In this document: piece by piece, positions 32,365-32,426 of the stretch | How positions within the stretch are numbered: the first letter of the stretch is position 1 | Layout: each line of letters starts with the position of its first letter | From: an uncultured Verrucomicrobiota bacterium | Lineage (GTDB): Bacteria > Verrucomicrobiota > Verrucomicrobiia > Limisphaerales > UBA9464 | Direction: 5' to 3' | Assembly: GCA_903821635.1 (NCBI GenBank) | Contig: CAIJLV010000130.1 | Location: forward strand, 1 to 32,426 | DNA length: 32,426 nucleotides | Notes under the pieces: model-generated | What the model saw: the letters and a program-made list of their open reading frames with translations, nothing else | The model's database searches: none | What the model was told of the DNA's origin: nothing | Made by a program: the position numbers and the translations under genes

Positions 32365-32426
32365 TTAGCTACCGAAACTCTGCACCAGCGAACGCACGAC
32401 CAGATCCCAGCCGTCCACGAGCACGA
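32365..32426 (-). CDS. fliP: Flagellar export gate protein FliP, C-terminal end only
   Basis: The last 19 codons of a gene running off the window edge: VLVDGWDLVVRSLVQSFGS then TAA. This is the conserved FliP ending (VDGW-L--GSL--SF pattern), and the fliP-fliQ-fliR order fits. The rest lies outside the window. Confidence 0.85.
   Translation of the reverse strand, partial: VLVDGWDLVVRSLVQSFGS

Noticed and set aside
1..32426. CRISPR array, tRNA or rRNA genes, intact transposase or integrase
   Set aside because: No regularly spaced direct repeats, no tRNA-like cloverleaf or rRNA stretch noticed, and no transposase or integrase motifs in any open frame.

Overview
The window is GC-rich bacterial chromosome from a flagellated diderm. 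Genes for P- and L-ring proteins (FlgI, FlgH) imply an outer membrane. Gene content and a degenerate helix-turn-helix gene that I recall as typical of Verrucomicrobiota suggest that phylum. This assignment is tentative because there is no rRNA or marker tree in the window.

Layout. (a) Bases 1-1190: an accessory edge. A 127-base attC-like imperfect palindrome (146-272) follows a small minus-strand membrane-protein gene whose stop codon lies inside the site's core, and a degenerate attC-like arm lies just upstream of that gene. This looks like an integron-type cassette with no integrase in view. (b) Bases 1191-14806: a plus-strand run of stress and protein-maintenance genes: HtrA/DegQ protease, YbhB-type protein, ZIP metal transporter, ribosome hibernation factor, a basic hypothetical protein, Dps, a fused phosphotransferase/P-loop kinase, a small membrane protein, a PolX-like helix-hairpin-helix protein, a YjdF-type membrane protein, Pcm, Hsp20, Lon and the radical-SAM enzyme AmrS. 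Several neighbours overlap by four bases (ATGA), so parts are translationally coupled. Together they cover misfolded protein (HtrA, Hsp20, Lon), damaged aspartyl residues (Pcm), iron and oxidant damage (Dps) and idle ribosomes (HPF), which suggests a dormancy or stress-survival island. (c) A convergent boundary at about 14806-14822, then tspO on the minus strand.

(d) Bases 15477-32426: a minus-strand flagellar region, described in transcription order (right to left). The first block is fliP(partial)-fliQ-fliR-flhB-flhA-flhF-small membrane protein-fliA-motA-motB-proline-rich Cys protein: the export gate, its GTPase, the flagellar sigma factor and the stator. The second block is flgF-flgG-flgA-flgH-flgI-flgJ(short)-flgN-flgK-flgL: rod, rings and hook-filament junction. 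Between them (22987-23753) lie a sigma-54-type promoter match directly upstream of flgF and the remains of a plus-strand DNA-binding gene broken by two frameshifts.

The least explained items are the attC-like cassette, the tandem hairpins in front of hsp20, the two unassigned flagellar-operon proteins, and the broken gene between the two flagellar blocks. No tRNA, rRNA, CRISPR array or intact transposase was seen.
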